Below are positions 1-11,118 of a DNA stretch of 64,000 nucleotides, in pieces. The stretch is from Platynereis dumerilii (Eukaryota > Annelida > Polychaeta > Phyllodocida > Nereididae), in contig JAPTHN010000149.1 in assembly GCA_026936325.1 (NCBI GenBank), forward strand, positions 248,001 through 312,000, in the 5' to 3' direction. Below the pieces are notes generated by a model. That model was not told the DNA's origin. It saw only the letters and a list, made by a program, of their open reading frames with translations, and did no database searches. The translations under genes were made by a program, and so were the position numbers. Every line of letters begins with the position of its first letter. Position 1 is the first letter of the stretch.

Positions 1-2574
1 GTTTGTCCCGACTACATTTGCAAGTATAATTCTTTCCCCATAATTTCTATCCATCAGCAGCAATCAATAATTATGTCATTTCACTCACAGATTTTAATTG
101 ACCATTCATGATTGTCAGATGTAATGGACCAACATTCATTTTTTCTAACAAATATAAAACATTGGAGGGATAGATGAGTGACCTCAATGACTGCAATTTC
201 TCATTTTTGCAATTTATGTAGTCTATAGTATACCACAAGTTAAAAATACCTACGAGTTCTACCAACGAGTTCGACAGCACTGAAAAATTGCTGTTGTATA
301 GACAGCCTGAGAAAAATGGATGATCACCTTTTATTTTTTTCAAGATTTTGTTGATGTTTTCAAGTGCTAATGACAATAAACATGCATCAGACTTAAAAGA
401 CATGCACATCACCAGCTTGGGTGCAAAGGAAAGTGCAAACCGTACATCTGTATGACGGAAGGTCATAGTGAGGGCAGTCGCCCGAGTGAGGGACCAGAGC
501 TGTAATGGCTTGCCTCTGGTGCTTGCTGTAAGCTGCTGTAAGCCAGTGTCTAGATGGTGTCCCATGTAGCAGCCAATACACCATCTCTCTGCTTATGTAT
601 ACAACTGAAATTATGGCCCCACAAAACAATAGAAGGCACAAAACATTGCAGCAACACAATACCGCTCTATTCTTATCATCAATTAAGGCCAAGGGCCAAT
701 GAATCAGACTGCAAAAATGTATTCAGTGTTGCAATAGCAGGCGATCAATAAAGACCTACCAGCTCCAGGGCGTGACTGGGCAGGGGTGACAGTGTGTTGC
801 ATAAGATGAATAGTACAGCAAATTGCCACTGCAGTGGAGGGCCCTGAAGGAGATGGACTCACAAAAAATATGTTCTTGCCTTCCCACAAATGAGACAGTA
901 CAGGGCACATCTTGACTGCAGCTTCACCACAGAAGATCCAATTTGTCAACATTATTGAATTGTTCCTGACACTCTATTTAATTGCAACAAGAAGTTTATT
1001 CATCAAATTTTTGCTCAGAGGCTACAATAATGGCTGCCTCCATCATCAGAAACAACATGGCGATCCCACAATTTTTCTCAGCTGTTCATTGCTCTGATTT
1101 TTCAGTACGTGTTTATAAAGCTTAGTCTTCAGAAATTTCTCTCACTTGCAGCTCTAGCAAGATTAGCGTAGCTACTAATTTGACCTCTCAAGAACATTTT
1201 ACTTCATTGGGTCATCTCCTCACTTTTACGTCAGCAGATGTATAAGTTGGAACTTAGCTCAGGGGCAAGGTTTTGGATATCTGGCAGCTTAAATAATTAG
1301 TCACGTGACCTCAGGACTAAATCAATTACGTAATTTATTTTAGAAAATGATATGGAATATTTAAAACTCCATCAAATTATACCGATGACGTCACTTCCTG
1401 TCGTGAAATGATTTCTGGATAGCTGGAGGAGGTATTTTTGTTTGGAAGACGGTAAATTTATGGAAATCTATAAATATCATACAAACTTGAAAATTCAGAT
1501 TCTTTGCGCATTGGCTAGTTATAGTGAGCAGTGAATCAACTTATTAACCATTACTGACACAAACAACACATTTTGAAGCCAATGACATCACACAACCAAG
1601 TTGAAAGTTAATTTTGAAACTGTTTGGATCGCCAATCTGCAAACAGTTATAAGGCATTTATTTTGAAGCAGTTTGGCCATGTTGCCTCCACTCGAGACAC
1701 CGAGTTATGCCAGTCTGTCAATTTTGTCTGTTTGGTATGCGCTGTCATATCGAATGCTGTAAAGATGTGAAGTGGATTTTATTGAAGTGTTTTATCCTAT
1801 TTCATATGGGCACCTAATGTTTATTTGATTCTGGGGTATTGATTGCAGAATGTTTATGCTATTTAAGTTTCCATGTTTACTCTCAACATTCCTGCTGATA
1901 AGACCACACATTTCACAGGGCTCGGTGCTGTGTGCATTTGAATTAAGATGATCATGGCAACACCACCGCTGCCTGTCGCTGTCAATTAAGCAAATCCATT
2001 CCATTAGTGGATGTAATGGGAGTTTGTTTAGCAATTAGCAAACCGCAATCAGAGATTGACAATTGCTGGTGGTGCTCTTGTCATGTTTAACAGGTTGTGC
2101 GACCGACAGCAGTTACTACCGTTACTGTAGAGCAAGATTACGCCTGCAGGAACATACAAAGCAGCAAGGAAGAAATCTTGGTTCAAGTTCAGCAGGATAA
2201 GTATACCAAATCAGATTCTACAAGCCCGCTCGATTTACTCATGCCGCACTCTGTGGCAATGCTTGTACTTCCTGATAAGAGAAATGCTTAGTCTTGTAGA
2301 GACTGGTACCAAATAGTTCCGTAACAGTTGTATGTCATTTGTTTCATGACGTCATTATAATAACCGTACCAGCCAATTGGTGGATATAAGTGGGGGCAGT
2401 GAAGTCATGACAATATATATATGTATCCTGCATTGTAAAGATGTGTCATTTTTAAGGCAGTTACCATTAATACAACCAGAAATTATCATTCTTACTGTGA
2501 AACCAACTGTTCTCTTACATTTTATAAATAACATAGCGGTACCTGCTGTTGAAGATCACATCTGGTTTTACAGT
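1..2574. other. Unique left flank, no gene supported
   Basis: This stretch does not match the tandem units to its right. Open frames are short (up to 164 codons), show no recognisable domain and look like chance ORFs. Two CRE-like TGACGTCA sites (near 1386 and 2348) and one CACGTG E-box (near 1303) are visible but isolated. I see no transposon ends, RNA gene or splice-supported exon chain. Confidence 0.5.
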
Positions 2575-3787
2575 GTAGGCTTAGTGGTAAAATGCCTTGC
2601 AACAGAGCATCAGAGGAAGCCAGCTACAAGAGCTGCAAACCAAGAGTTCAAACAATAATAACATGTCACAATAGGACCAGTTGAATGCACCAAAAACAAT
2701 GAAATTGACTGACTGGACCAAGTACTGCAATGGGGAAGAAGGTAAAAAGCCAATGCTATAATCTCAGAACTTTGTCGCACACTCCACAGTTATGAAATAC
2801 AGGTCCAGTGGTCCACCCTGCACCTTCAGATGATGAGATCTTCATGCACAAGCAGACCAAACATACAAATGATAATCTGGACAACTGAGAACATATTTTA
2901 ATAATGAATTAAATCCCCCACCTGAAGATTCCTGGATGATGGATCTGCCCTTGGAAATGACGCATCAATCATTTGAGTTGGTCGTCTTCGCCTTCTCCAG
3001 ATTCAACCAGTTCAAGGGCCCTTTAAGCTGCAAATTGATGAGGATGGTAATGGGATTGGCATGCCAGATTAATGACTGGACTTTTTCCCCAAGCAACCTT
3101 ATGATTCTTGGCAGCTTTCTTGTTTTTGGGGTTCACAAGCCTGGACCTTTCTTAAAGTTTTAAACAGCTTACACATTTTTGATGGTTTGATCCGAGTTCT
3201 CACACGCAAGCTCTTCATTACTTGTGGAACTTATTTAGGTCCTTGAAAGAGTGGAAACCTGCAAAGTATATATATGAAAATTACTTCAGGTTTTATCACA
3301 GGCCCAAGTCATCTATTTTCACTGGCTGTATGAGATGCTCAAATGCAAGTTAACAGACAAATAAAGTTTTACATAAAGGCATATGTAATTTTTTGATCAT
3401 TTACTTTCCATCTGCTATTTATCTGTTGTAGAATATGCATAATTTGAATATATGTTGAAAATCAATATAAAATGGAGGGATAGCGTAAGTCAAAGCCTGT
3501 TTCATTCCTTGTTGGACCTTTCACAATATTGGATTATTACTCGGCATCCGTTTGCAAAGATGGAATGACTAAAACATATATAGTTGCTGTTAGTATACTC
3601 GTGATTAACCGATAGTATGTTTTCTGTCCTGGTATACTCACAATGGAAAGCCCTTGTTAACTTAAGATCTGCACTCAGTTCCACATATATGCAGTTAACC
3701 CGAAAGCCTTTCTGGCAATATACACTGTCTGTTCAATGGCATGGTGTGCATTGTAGGCTGTTGGTGAGGTGATTTGCTCAGTCTCAC

Positions 3788-4083
3788 CGTTCACAGCGGT
3801 TCCCTTGGCAGTTCCCCCGGTGGCAATTTGAAGCCTGGATTGATGAGCGCAATCTCAGAGAATTGCACTGTGCTGTGATACAGGTAGTCTGTCTGCGTAG
3901 CGCTTTCATTATCCGTTCTGGCAATGCTTCCGTCTTAATCCTGTCCTTAATGACGTCCTGAACACATCGCCTTCCAATGATGTAAGCTAAGGAAGAGTGC
4001 TGTTTTCGAGGTCTGCTAAGATGGAGTGCAGTGATTAATTGGAACAGGGTTGTGTGATTGACTACAAGAACATGTTGAGCAAC
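3788..4083 (-). CDS. Exon-like ORF of unknown family, copy 1
   Basis: On the minus strand an open stretch of 98 codons is bounded by an acceptor-like ...ACATCAG and a consensus donor, GTGAGA. It begins VAQHVLVVNHTTLFQLITAL and contains AYIIGRRCVQDVIKDRIK and several cysteines near the end (NCHRGNCQGNRCER). The same segment lies at the same place in all five units. I do not recognise the family. The splice-like borders and open frame support an exon, but another frame over the second half is also open, so the true frame there is uncertain. Confidence 0.4.
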
Positions 4084-4147
4084 CTGATGTAAAAACTCAT
4101 GTGATTCAGTCATATATATATATGCCTAATTGTTGATGAGAGTTGTT

Positions 4148-4330
4148 TGGGGGGAGGAGGATTAGCTCAGTGGTAGCATGTTGGGCTGCCAACCGCTGGG
4201 TCCAGGGTTCCAGCTAGCTCTTGCTAGGTGACTTGGGCTGTGTTTCAAATTGTTTGTCAGAAGTCCTAATTAGCCTTCCAAGTGCATAAATACAGGACAT
4301 AAAGCCCAATCACCCATTCATCCATCAATT
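4148..4330 (+). mobile_element. tRNA-derived SINE, copy 1
   Basis: The head has a pol III A box (TAGCTCAGTGG) and a B-box-like GGGTTCCAGCTAG. A tRNA-unrelated body ends in an ATCC-rich tail. It is flanked by the 12-bp target duplication ATGAGAGTTGTT (4136-4147 and 4331-4342). The same insertion sits in all five units, so it predates the array. Confidence 0.85.
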
Positions 4331-6274
4331 ATGAGAGTTGTTACTTGTGAGACATTTGTTCCAGCAGTTTCCTCTCTTTATCACATATTTCTCAAGTCTG
4401 GTGCTGTTTTTGTTTTTCACACCCATTGACACAACCAGGATGTGAATAAGCTTCGTTTTGCTTTATCATGCAGGATAAATTCTGAGAGAACGAGCATCTC
4501 CTTTTGCTTGGTTTTCTTTGTCATATTCTTTCAGAAGGAAACTCATTTTGATGTGATGGCAAAGTTGGTGAATGCGATGAGGCCATTTGTGGCTGTTCTT
4601 TGTCCTTTCTTGCTGGGTACACACAGCATTGCCTCATGTTGGCAAGCAAACATTGCAACTCCTTACCATGTTTTTGTAGCCTGATGCCCGCTGGGTCATT
4701 AGCCAACAAAAACATTCCTATGGCTGCCTTCATTGGGCAATCAAAGCAGTTCACTCTTTTGGGTCTTGGTTGGTCCTGTTTGGCCCTGTTTGGCTGTGTG
4801 CTCCCAAAAGCCAATTCATGCAGTTGGAACATTCGGCTTGTTTACTGGTGCCATGGAATTATTAGTGAGCCAAATTGCCTCATCATAAATATTGGTAGCA
4901 AATTCTAACCAACTATACACCCATACACTCTGCTGTGTATGTAAATTAATGCTTCCAACACAGGCCTATATATCTGAATATCAAAGTTCTTATGTCTTAG
5001 CCGGGTTTATATATGCAAGCAATAGCTTTTGTAATGAGAATAATCAACCTTCCCACACAAGAGTCGGACACTATATAGTCATTTGCCTCGAGAGCGAATG
5101 TAATAAACGATTTTCCATGTCACCATTACAACCACATCAATTGGTATGGTAAATCAACTGCTTGTATTGGTGGTAATCATTCCTGCATGTCCTTAATCGT
5201 CTCGCCTCGTCTTTGTTTCTTGAATAATGAGTGCCAAAGCAAATAAGAGCAGAACATACATCGTTACCATACATTGCACTTTTTCCTATCAGCATCCCTA
5301 CTACAGTAGCTGGCCTGCAACTACAAGTCCCATAAAAATGGAATGCTGCCTCATGAAATACAGCTGGCCTCTCTCTTTGGAGTGTCTTACTGCGTCTAAA
5401 TTGCATAAAAATTGCACAAAAACCTCAAATTAGCTAGGGTAAGGGAGTATCAAGGGGCAGTCTGGCAGAATCAAGAGGAACTTGGTGGGTGATATATTGG
5501 CTTGGGGTACTTTTAGCTTAGATGATAAACAGAATAACAACTCAAGAGGGGATACTTGTTGTGGAGGAGTTCTCTTTTTACCACTCGCATACCATACCAA
5601 CTGTTTCTTAAGCGTTTAGTTTCATTTTTGTTCTCCCTCGCAACATTCGGAAGTGCCATAGTGTGTATCTCCCGGGGCTATTTGTGTTTCGAGTGACTTC
5701 CTTCTCGTACTGCTTGGGTTAACACTTCTCAATAAGACACTGTCAATCTCAGACTCTCCACAATACCTCAGGGCACCAAAGCAGCTGTTGAGCCCTGGGC
5801 CTCCATGGAGGTGTGAATGGCTGGCATTTTCTCAGCTGGGGTGGCTTCCTTTCACTGGAATACCTGTTGGCATGGTGCTAATAGGCTGGCATGGTAGGGT
5901 CAAGGCTGGGATGGCCCTCTTCCATTTGTCTGCATCAGAATTGAAACATGGAGAAGAAACCCCAGTTCAAACAAACTCTGCAAATTGAAAAGCTAAAGGT
6001 AAATGGTGGCTGAATATGACCCTTCACGGCTTCACCACAGATGTTTGCGATCAAAATGAACTATTCCAGATCTATCTGTGCAAAGACAAAGCCATAAGCA
6101 TTTTAATACTATTTTCACATCAATTTATGAGTGCAGATCTCAAATGCCAGTTCTGTTCACTCACTTCCTACTTATAGATGAGATGAGTGTGTCCACAGTG
6201 GATCAGTTTTGACACATTTTTCAAAACCTGACGTCTCTATTAATCTTGTGATGTTAGAATAGCTGTGTATAGTA

Positions 6275-6610
6275 GTGGTACTATTAGCAGATATGTCTGT
6301 TCAAAGCACAATGATTAAGATTGCTTGGAGCAATTTGCTTAAAGAAAAAAAAAAGATCCGCAATGCACTGCTCCATACTTTCCGGAAGCCTTATTACATC
6401 CCGTCAATTGCAAGAAGTGCAGTTTTGAAGATGAAATATAAAACTGATATACTCTCTGTTATTCGGTTTTTGGGCACAGAAAGTGATAAACCACCAGTCC
6501 AACAAAAAACCAAGGACACCAACTTGTTTAATGGAAAGCAGCTGGTCTTGCATACATACGATATACATGTATTTGAGAACAGCTTTCTGCGTTACATGGC
6601 GGGCAAATAA
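6275..6610 (+). other. Plus-strand ORF with partly conserved peptide, uncertain
   Basis: A 111-codon plus-strand frame contains KTDILSVIRFLGTESDKP. In diverged copy 5 (about 57065-57235) the plus frame still reads VVLRMKYETDILCVIRFLG, with conservative changes (K/R, K/E) but one in-frame stop near its start. An acceptor-like TTAGCAG precedes it. This is the best hint of coding on the plus strand within the unit, but it conflicts with the minus-strand exon candidates. Confidence 0.25.
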
Positions 6611-6912
6611 TCTGTAATAGAAATGTCTTGTACAGCAAATATGTAGACCTGTGGAAACCTGACTGTCACTGTTATGGTTGTGCCAAATGGTGTGAGCTCA
6701 TGCAGATGACCTGACCTGAGTCCAAGTCTGACCAAATATTGAGGATGGTTGTATCCAACACTCAGACCGAGCACATCTCTGAATGCATAGAGTACATGTA
6801 CGGTACATTTGTTAGTGAGGTGGGTGATCTTTGCCATTGAATCAACGACATCCTCAACTCTCTGCTTGTAGAAGCATTCATTCCGAACCGATGAAATGAA
6901 AAGATATAGCAC
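6592..6912 (-). CDS. Exon-like ORF of unknown family, copy 1
   Basis: A 106-codon minus-strand frame contains VEDVVDSMAKITHLTNKCTV and VLYAFRDVLGLSVGYNHPQY. A donor-like ACTCAG/GTCAGG interrupts it after LVRLGL, so the real exon may end there. The same frame recurs in copy 3 with few changes and, partly, in copy 5. I do not recognise the family. A plus-strand ORF at 6275-6610 ends inside its 3' end, so strand assignment is not certain. Confidence 0.35.
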   Translation of the reverse strand: MLYLFISSVRNECFYKQRVEDVVDSMAKITHLTNKCTVHVLYAFRDVLGLSVGYNHPQYLVRLGLRSGHLHELTPFGTTITVTVRFPQVYIFAVQDISITDYLPAM

Positions 6913-7504
6913 TATAACAGGTGATATTTCTTTTACATTGAAATTCCATTGAATATCACTCTTTTATCAAAGGTATACTCTTGAGTATAGCAAAAAAAAA
7001 AAGGCAGAAAGGCAGCAATTCTTATCAGACATATATCTAAAATAACCCTTCTATACTTTAAGATGTGGTATGTTTTCTTTTCATTGATTGAGAATCCATG
7101 CTCCGACAAAAAGTTTGGATGGGTTTTTCTGCCCAATGGCAGAACATTGGCCATTTCACCAACAGGCAGCACTGTACTACAGTATGATGTGTATAACGGA
7201 CCATAGCTATAACCCTGAAGGGTTCTTACTCACCAAACCCTTAATGTACCTGCCTTCCTTATCACTATATGTCTGCTGTTGGCTATTTCTATGACAAGTT
7301 GAATGAATATAAAATCCATCTTAATCGACCTAGTTAGGCAACAGCCATCCATTTAATTTCCAATAGCATAATCGAAATCAAAGAAAAAAAAGCACGAAAC
7401 AAGAAAATTATCATCCTCTAATATAAATTTATTATGCATGCATGCTTGGAGGCAATAAGTGGCAAAAATAGGGTGCAATTTACACCTTTGCTGAAACAGC
7501 ATCT

Positions 7505-7759
7505 TTAGAGACATGCTGTTCTCTCCGAAGGGCCTGCATGCAATGTTGCAGACAGGTCAGGATAATACCACCCTGTTAAAAATGCATGCGGATCATTGGA
7601 CTGCATGTCTGTGGCACTGTGTACGTGTAAAAGGTGACGTGTTGCAGTTGGGCCATGGACCAAGGAAGGACAGCTGATCAAATATGAATGGCCAATGAAC
7701 CCCAAGGACCCATAGCACAGGGGGTTACACGACCCTGACATCTTTGATAGGGATGCCAA
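7505..7759 (-). CDS. Conserved ORF of unknown family, copy 1
   Basis: The 84-codon minus-strand frame includes GFIGHSYLISCPSLVHGPTA and LTGWYYPDLSATLHAGPS. It is open in all five units, including the diverged copy 5 (58545-58727), with mostly conservative changes. No family is recognised, and no clear splice borders are seen. Confidence 0.35.
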   Translation of the reverse strand: MASLSKMSGSCNPLCYGSLGFIGHSYLISCPSLVHGPTATRHLLHVHSATDMQSNDPHAFLTGWYYPDLSATLHAGPSERTACL

Positions 7760-7935
7760 CAGTTCATGACTCCGCAGTGACTCCTCACTCAGTCTTAAGA
7801 CTCAAATTGCATGTTACATGATGGTAACAACATGTCATGCAGCAACCTGTAAACCACTGGCAGTGCTGTATATATAGCATCAATGTTACCAACATCATCA
7901 ACAGTATTAGCCGTATCAGTAGTTTCGACAAAAAC

Positions 7936-8040
7936 AACAGTGTCAACAGTATCAACAGTATCAACAGTGTCAACAGTATCAACAGTATCAATAGTACCAA
8001 CAGTGTCAACAGTATCAGCATTATCAACAGTATCAACAGT
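7936..8040 (+). repeat. 9-bp minisatellite, copy 1
   Basis: About a dozen head-to-tail copies of TCAACAGTA or TCAACAGTG, with looser copies on both sides. Because the period is a multiple of three, several frames stay open (VDT-type on the minus strand, VST- and NSI-type on the plus strand). These frames should not be taken as genes on that basis. Confidence 0.9.
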
Positions 8041-8938
8041 ACCAACCATGTCGCATTGGCAAAGGCATAGCACTGACTGTATGTATATCATAGTCTTGAC
8101 AGATTAAACAGTTTCAGCAGTTGCAACAGCATCTTGTCACACCACCATATCAAGTCACCAGTATTGGTTATATGTAGCTATCTATATCAGCTACATGTAA
8201 ATCTACAGACTATTATCAGTGTCATTAGTATCAATATCATCAACCATTTCAATAAAATGAATAGTATCAATTACATCAAAAGCCAGAGCATCAACAGTTT
8301 CAATAGTATTGGCAGTTTCAATAGTATACAGTTTGACTTCAATGATGTTATGAAAGTATGACAAACCAAGTTTGCGGCTTTGTAACATCATGCACTCCCC
8401 CTGCAGCATCAGCAAAATTGCAGCAGGGTCAACCTGCCCTATCATCTTTGTTGAGATAGCTTCTCTTCATATGATGACCTCTTTCCTTTTTGGTTAAAAG
8501 GCTACTGAGATGCATCACACGCTCTTTGCATTATTTAATCATAATTCTCAGTGCCATTACATAATTATGGAAGAGACCACATGCGTGGTGCAAAAACGTG
8601 GCAGCCCTGTACATGCTGTGCATGACCTCCTGTTTGATCAAAACATTGGCTTGGAGAAAGCACCTGTTTCAGAAAAGTCAATTCATATAAAATCAAATTG
8701 CTGTCAGCTATAAAAAAACCACTGAGAATTGTGTGTGTAGTCACCATGAACCAAACACATGCAAATTATAACGTGAAATATATTTGATATATGATTAACT
8801 GCCTTTACAGTTTCAATGTGAGTTTGCAAAAAAATTCTGTGTTGACATGGCCATAGGAAAATTAGTCTTATGTTGTCTTGTAAATTGATGTCCACCGATT
8901 TGTCCTGATAGTCATTCCATTTTAGAGATGTGGATAAG

Positions 8939-9178
8939 TTAATGCTCAAATGTTCTAAATATTCTTAAGAAATTAGTCCCTGACAGTGTTTCTAGGGGCC
9001 CTGTTACAAAATAGCAAGCTGGATTATCTTGTTTAGCATTGTTTGGCATTGATGGTTTGTTGTAATCACCTGTCTTGAAATTCAGGTCAGTAGGGTGCAC
9101 CAATTTAATTGTGAATTCCATGCCTATGGTTGTGAGACCATGCACCTGCTCCAAGTCACGAAAAATCAACTCAGACAT
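8939..9178 (-). CDS. MSEL-type conserved exon-like ORF, copy 1
   Basis: The minus-strand frame starts MSELIFRDLEQVHGLTTIG and continues MEFTIKLVHPTDLNF and NNAKQDNPACYFVTGPLETL. It is open in all five units, the most consistent coding signal of the array. In copies 2 and 5 it ends ELKNMWQSQ just before a GT dinucleotide, a possible donor. Copies 1, 3 and 4 have lost that end and read on into other sequence. No protein family is recognised. It could be a first coding exon of a minus-strand gene, because upstream in-frame codons soon hit a stop. Confidence 0.42.
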   Translation of the reverse strand: MSELIFRDLEQVHGLTTIGMEFTIKLVHPTDLNFKTGDYNKPSMPNNAKQDNPACYFVTGPLETLSGTNFLRIFRTFEH

Positions 9179-10803
9179 TAAAGAATCCTTTGGGTAAATT
9201 CATTGATTCCCTTTATCCTAAAAAGGCTGTCATTGAGGATAACAGTGATACAGCCAGTACAATGTAATATAAATAATAGATGATCTTTTGAGGGCTATGG
9301 CTTTGTGGTGAAAAAGAAAAGTTTGTTTTCCTCTTGACACTGCAAAAAAGTTTGTTTAGCAGATGAAAAAAAAAAAAGAATGTTTCCACCTGTAGCTGAG
9401 TTACTGTAATGCAAAATTGCGATAAAAAAGTTTGTCAGGCGTTCACTTGTGAAACAAATTGTTTGTCGACGCTTGGCTGTAAAATGCCTCGCAACAGAGC
9501 ACTAGAGGAAGCCAGCTACAAGAGCTCCGAACCAAGACTTCAAATAATAATAAAATGTCACAATAGGACCAGTTGAATGCACCGACAGCAATAAAATTGA
9601 CTGAATGGACAGAGTATACTTTGGGAGAAGTATTGGAAAAATTCAACGCTATAATGTCAGGACTTTGCCGCACACTCCACAGTTATAAAATGCTGGTCTA
9701 CCCTGCACCTTCAAAAATTGAGATCTTCATGCACAAGCAGACCAAACATACAAATGATAATCTGAACAACTGAGAACATATTTTAATAATGAATTAAATC
9801 CCCCACCTGAAGATTCCTGGATCTACCCTTGGAAATGACACATCAATCATTTGAGTTGGTCATCTTCTCCTTCTCCAGATTCAACCAGTTCAAGGGCCCT
9901 TTAAGCCGCAAATTGATGAGGATGGTAATGGGATTGGCATGCCAGCTGAATGGCTGGACTTTTTCCCCAAGCAACCTTATGATTCTTGGCAGCTTTCTTC
10001 TTTCTTGGGGTTCACAAGCCTGGTCCGTTCTTAAAGTTTTAAACGGCTTACACATTTTAATGGTTTGAACCGAGTCCTAACATGCAAGCGCTTCGTTAAT
10101 TGTTGAACTTTCTATGAAGTGGTGGAAACCTGCAAAGTGTATGCCTATTCGAAAATTACTTCAGGCTTTACCACAGGCCCAAGCCATCACTGGCTGTATC
10201 AGATACCCAAATGCAACCTAACAGACGAATAAATGCATTATGTTCACTTAAGGCATATATTATTACTCTATAATTTACCTGCAATTTGCTATTTGTCTCT
10301 TGTAGAAAACGTATTAGTCAAAGCCTATTTAATATTTCACAATGGCAAAATTTGAATTTTGAGTCAGCTCGATTGATTGAGTAAGATGATTGCACAATTC
10401 TTATGAGCCAACTTAGCTTTTCGTTTTAAGTTATGGCAACAGACATTTTATCACAACCTGAAAAATACAAGCTGTGTTTACTCAATAAAAAAAAGGATTA
10501 ATGCATCCATCTCGGTAAATAATAGAAACTGACTCAACATTTCATATTTTACTGTGTGGATTATTATCACTCGGCCTTACGTTGCAAAGATGTAGCGACA
10601 GAAATAAGGTGGATGTTAGTAAGCATGATAAACCAGTAGTTTGTTTTTTATGTTGGTATATACACAATGAAAAGCCCTTAAGATCTACACTCAGTTCCAC
10701 ATATATGCAGTAAACCCAAAAGCCTTTCCGGAAATATATACTGTCTGTTCAATGGCACGGTGTGCATTGTAGGCTGTTGGTGAGGTGATTTGCTCAGTCT
10801 CAC

Positions 10804-11082
10804 CGTTCACAGCGGTTCCCTTGGCAGTTCCCCCAGTGGCAATTTGAAGCCTAGATTGATGAGCGCAATCTCAGAGAATTGCACTACGCTGTGATACAGG
10901 TAGTCTGTCTGCGTAGCGCTTTCATTATCCGTCTTAATGCTGTCCTTAATGACACCCAGAACACATCGCCTTCCAATGATGTAAGCTAACGAAGAGTGCA
11001 GTTTTCGAGATCTGCTAAGATGGAGTGCGGTGATTAATTGGAATAGGGTTGTGTGATCGATTAAGAGAACATGTTGAGCAAC
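10804..11082 (-). pseudogene. Paralogue of the VAQHV exon, copy 2
   Basis: Same segment and splice-like borders as at 3788-4083. Relative to copy 1 it lacks 17 bases in the middle, which shifts the frame after the IKD stretch. The Tc1-type element begins only 36 bases upstream of the acceptor. It is probably a broken exon. Confidence 0.35.
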
Positions 11083-11118
11083 CTGACGTAAAAAGTCATC
11101 TGATTCAGTTGTGTATAT

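Larger units (their letters stand above)
2575..9475. repeat. Tandem unit copy 1 (about 6.9 kb)
   Basis: This is the first copy of the array and the only one without a large insertion, so it shows the basic unit length. It opens with the segment around TAGTGGTAAAATGCC that starts every copy, then carries in order the conserved exon-like segment at 3788-4083, the SINE at 4148-4330, further exon-like ORFs, a 9-bp minisatellite near 7936-8040 and the MSEL-type ORF at 8939-9178. From about 5.7 kb onward it is nearly identical to copy 3, while its left part is more diverged. Boundaries are set by where the next copy begins and are good to about 20 bases. Confidence 0.9.

Noticed and set aside
2575-2660. 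tRNA-like start of each unit (TAGTGGTAAAATGCC)
   Set aside because: It resembles an A box, but no acceptable B box lies at the right distance, and no SINE tail or target duplication was found.
4148-4220. Functional tRNA gene
   Set aside because: A and B boxes are present, but the sequence does not close a cloverleaf. A SINE body, tail and target duplication follow.
7936-8040. CRISPR array
   Set aside because: The repeats are 9 bp with no spacers, and the genome is animal.
7785-8107. Repeat proteins encoded by the 9-bp minisatellite
   Set aside because: Open frames on both strands are an automatic result of a 9-bp period. No start context or splice signals support them.
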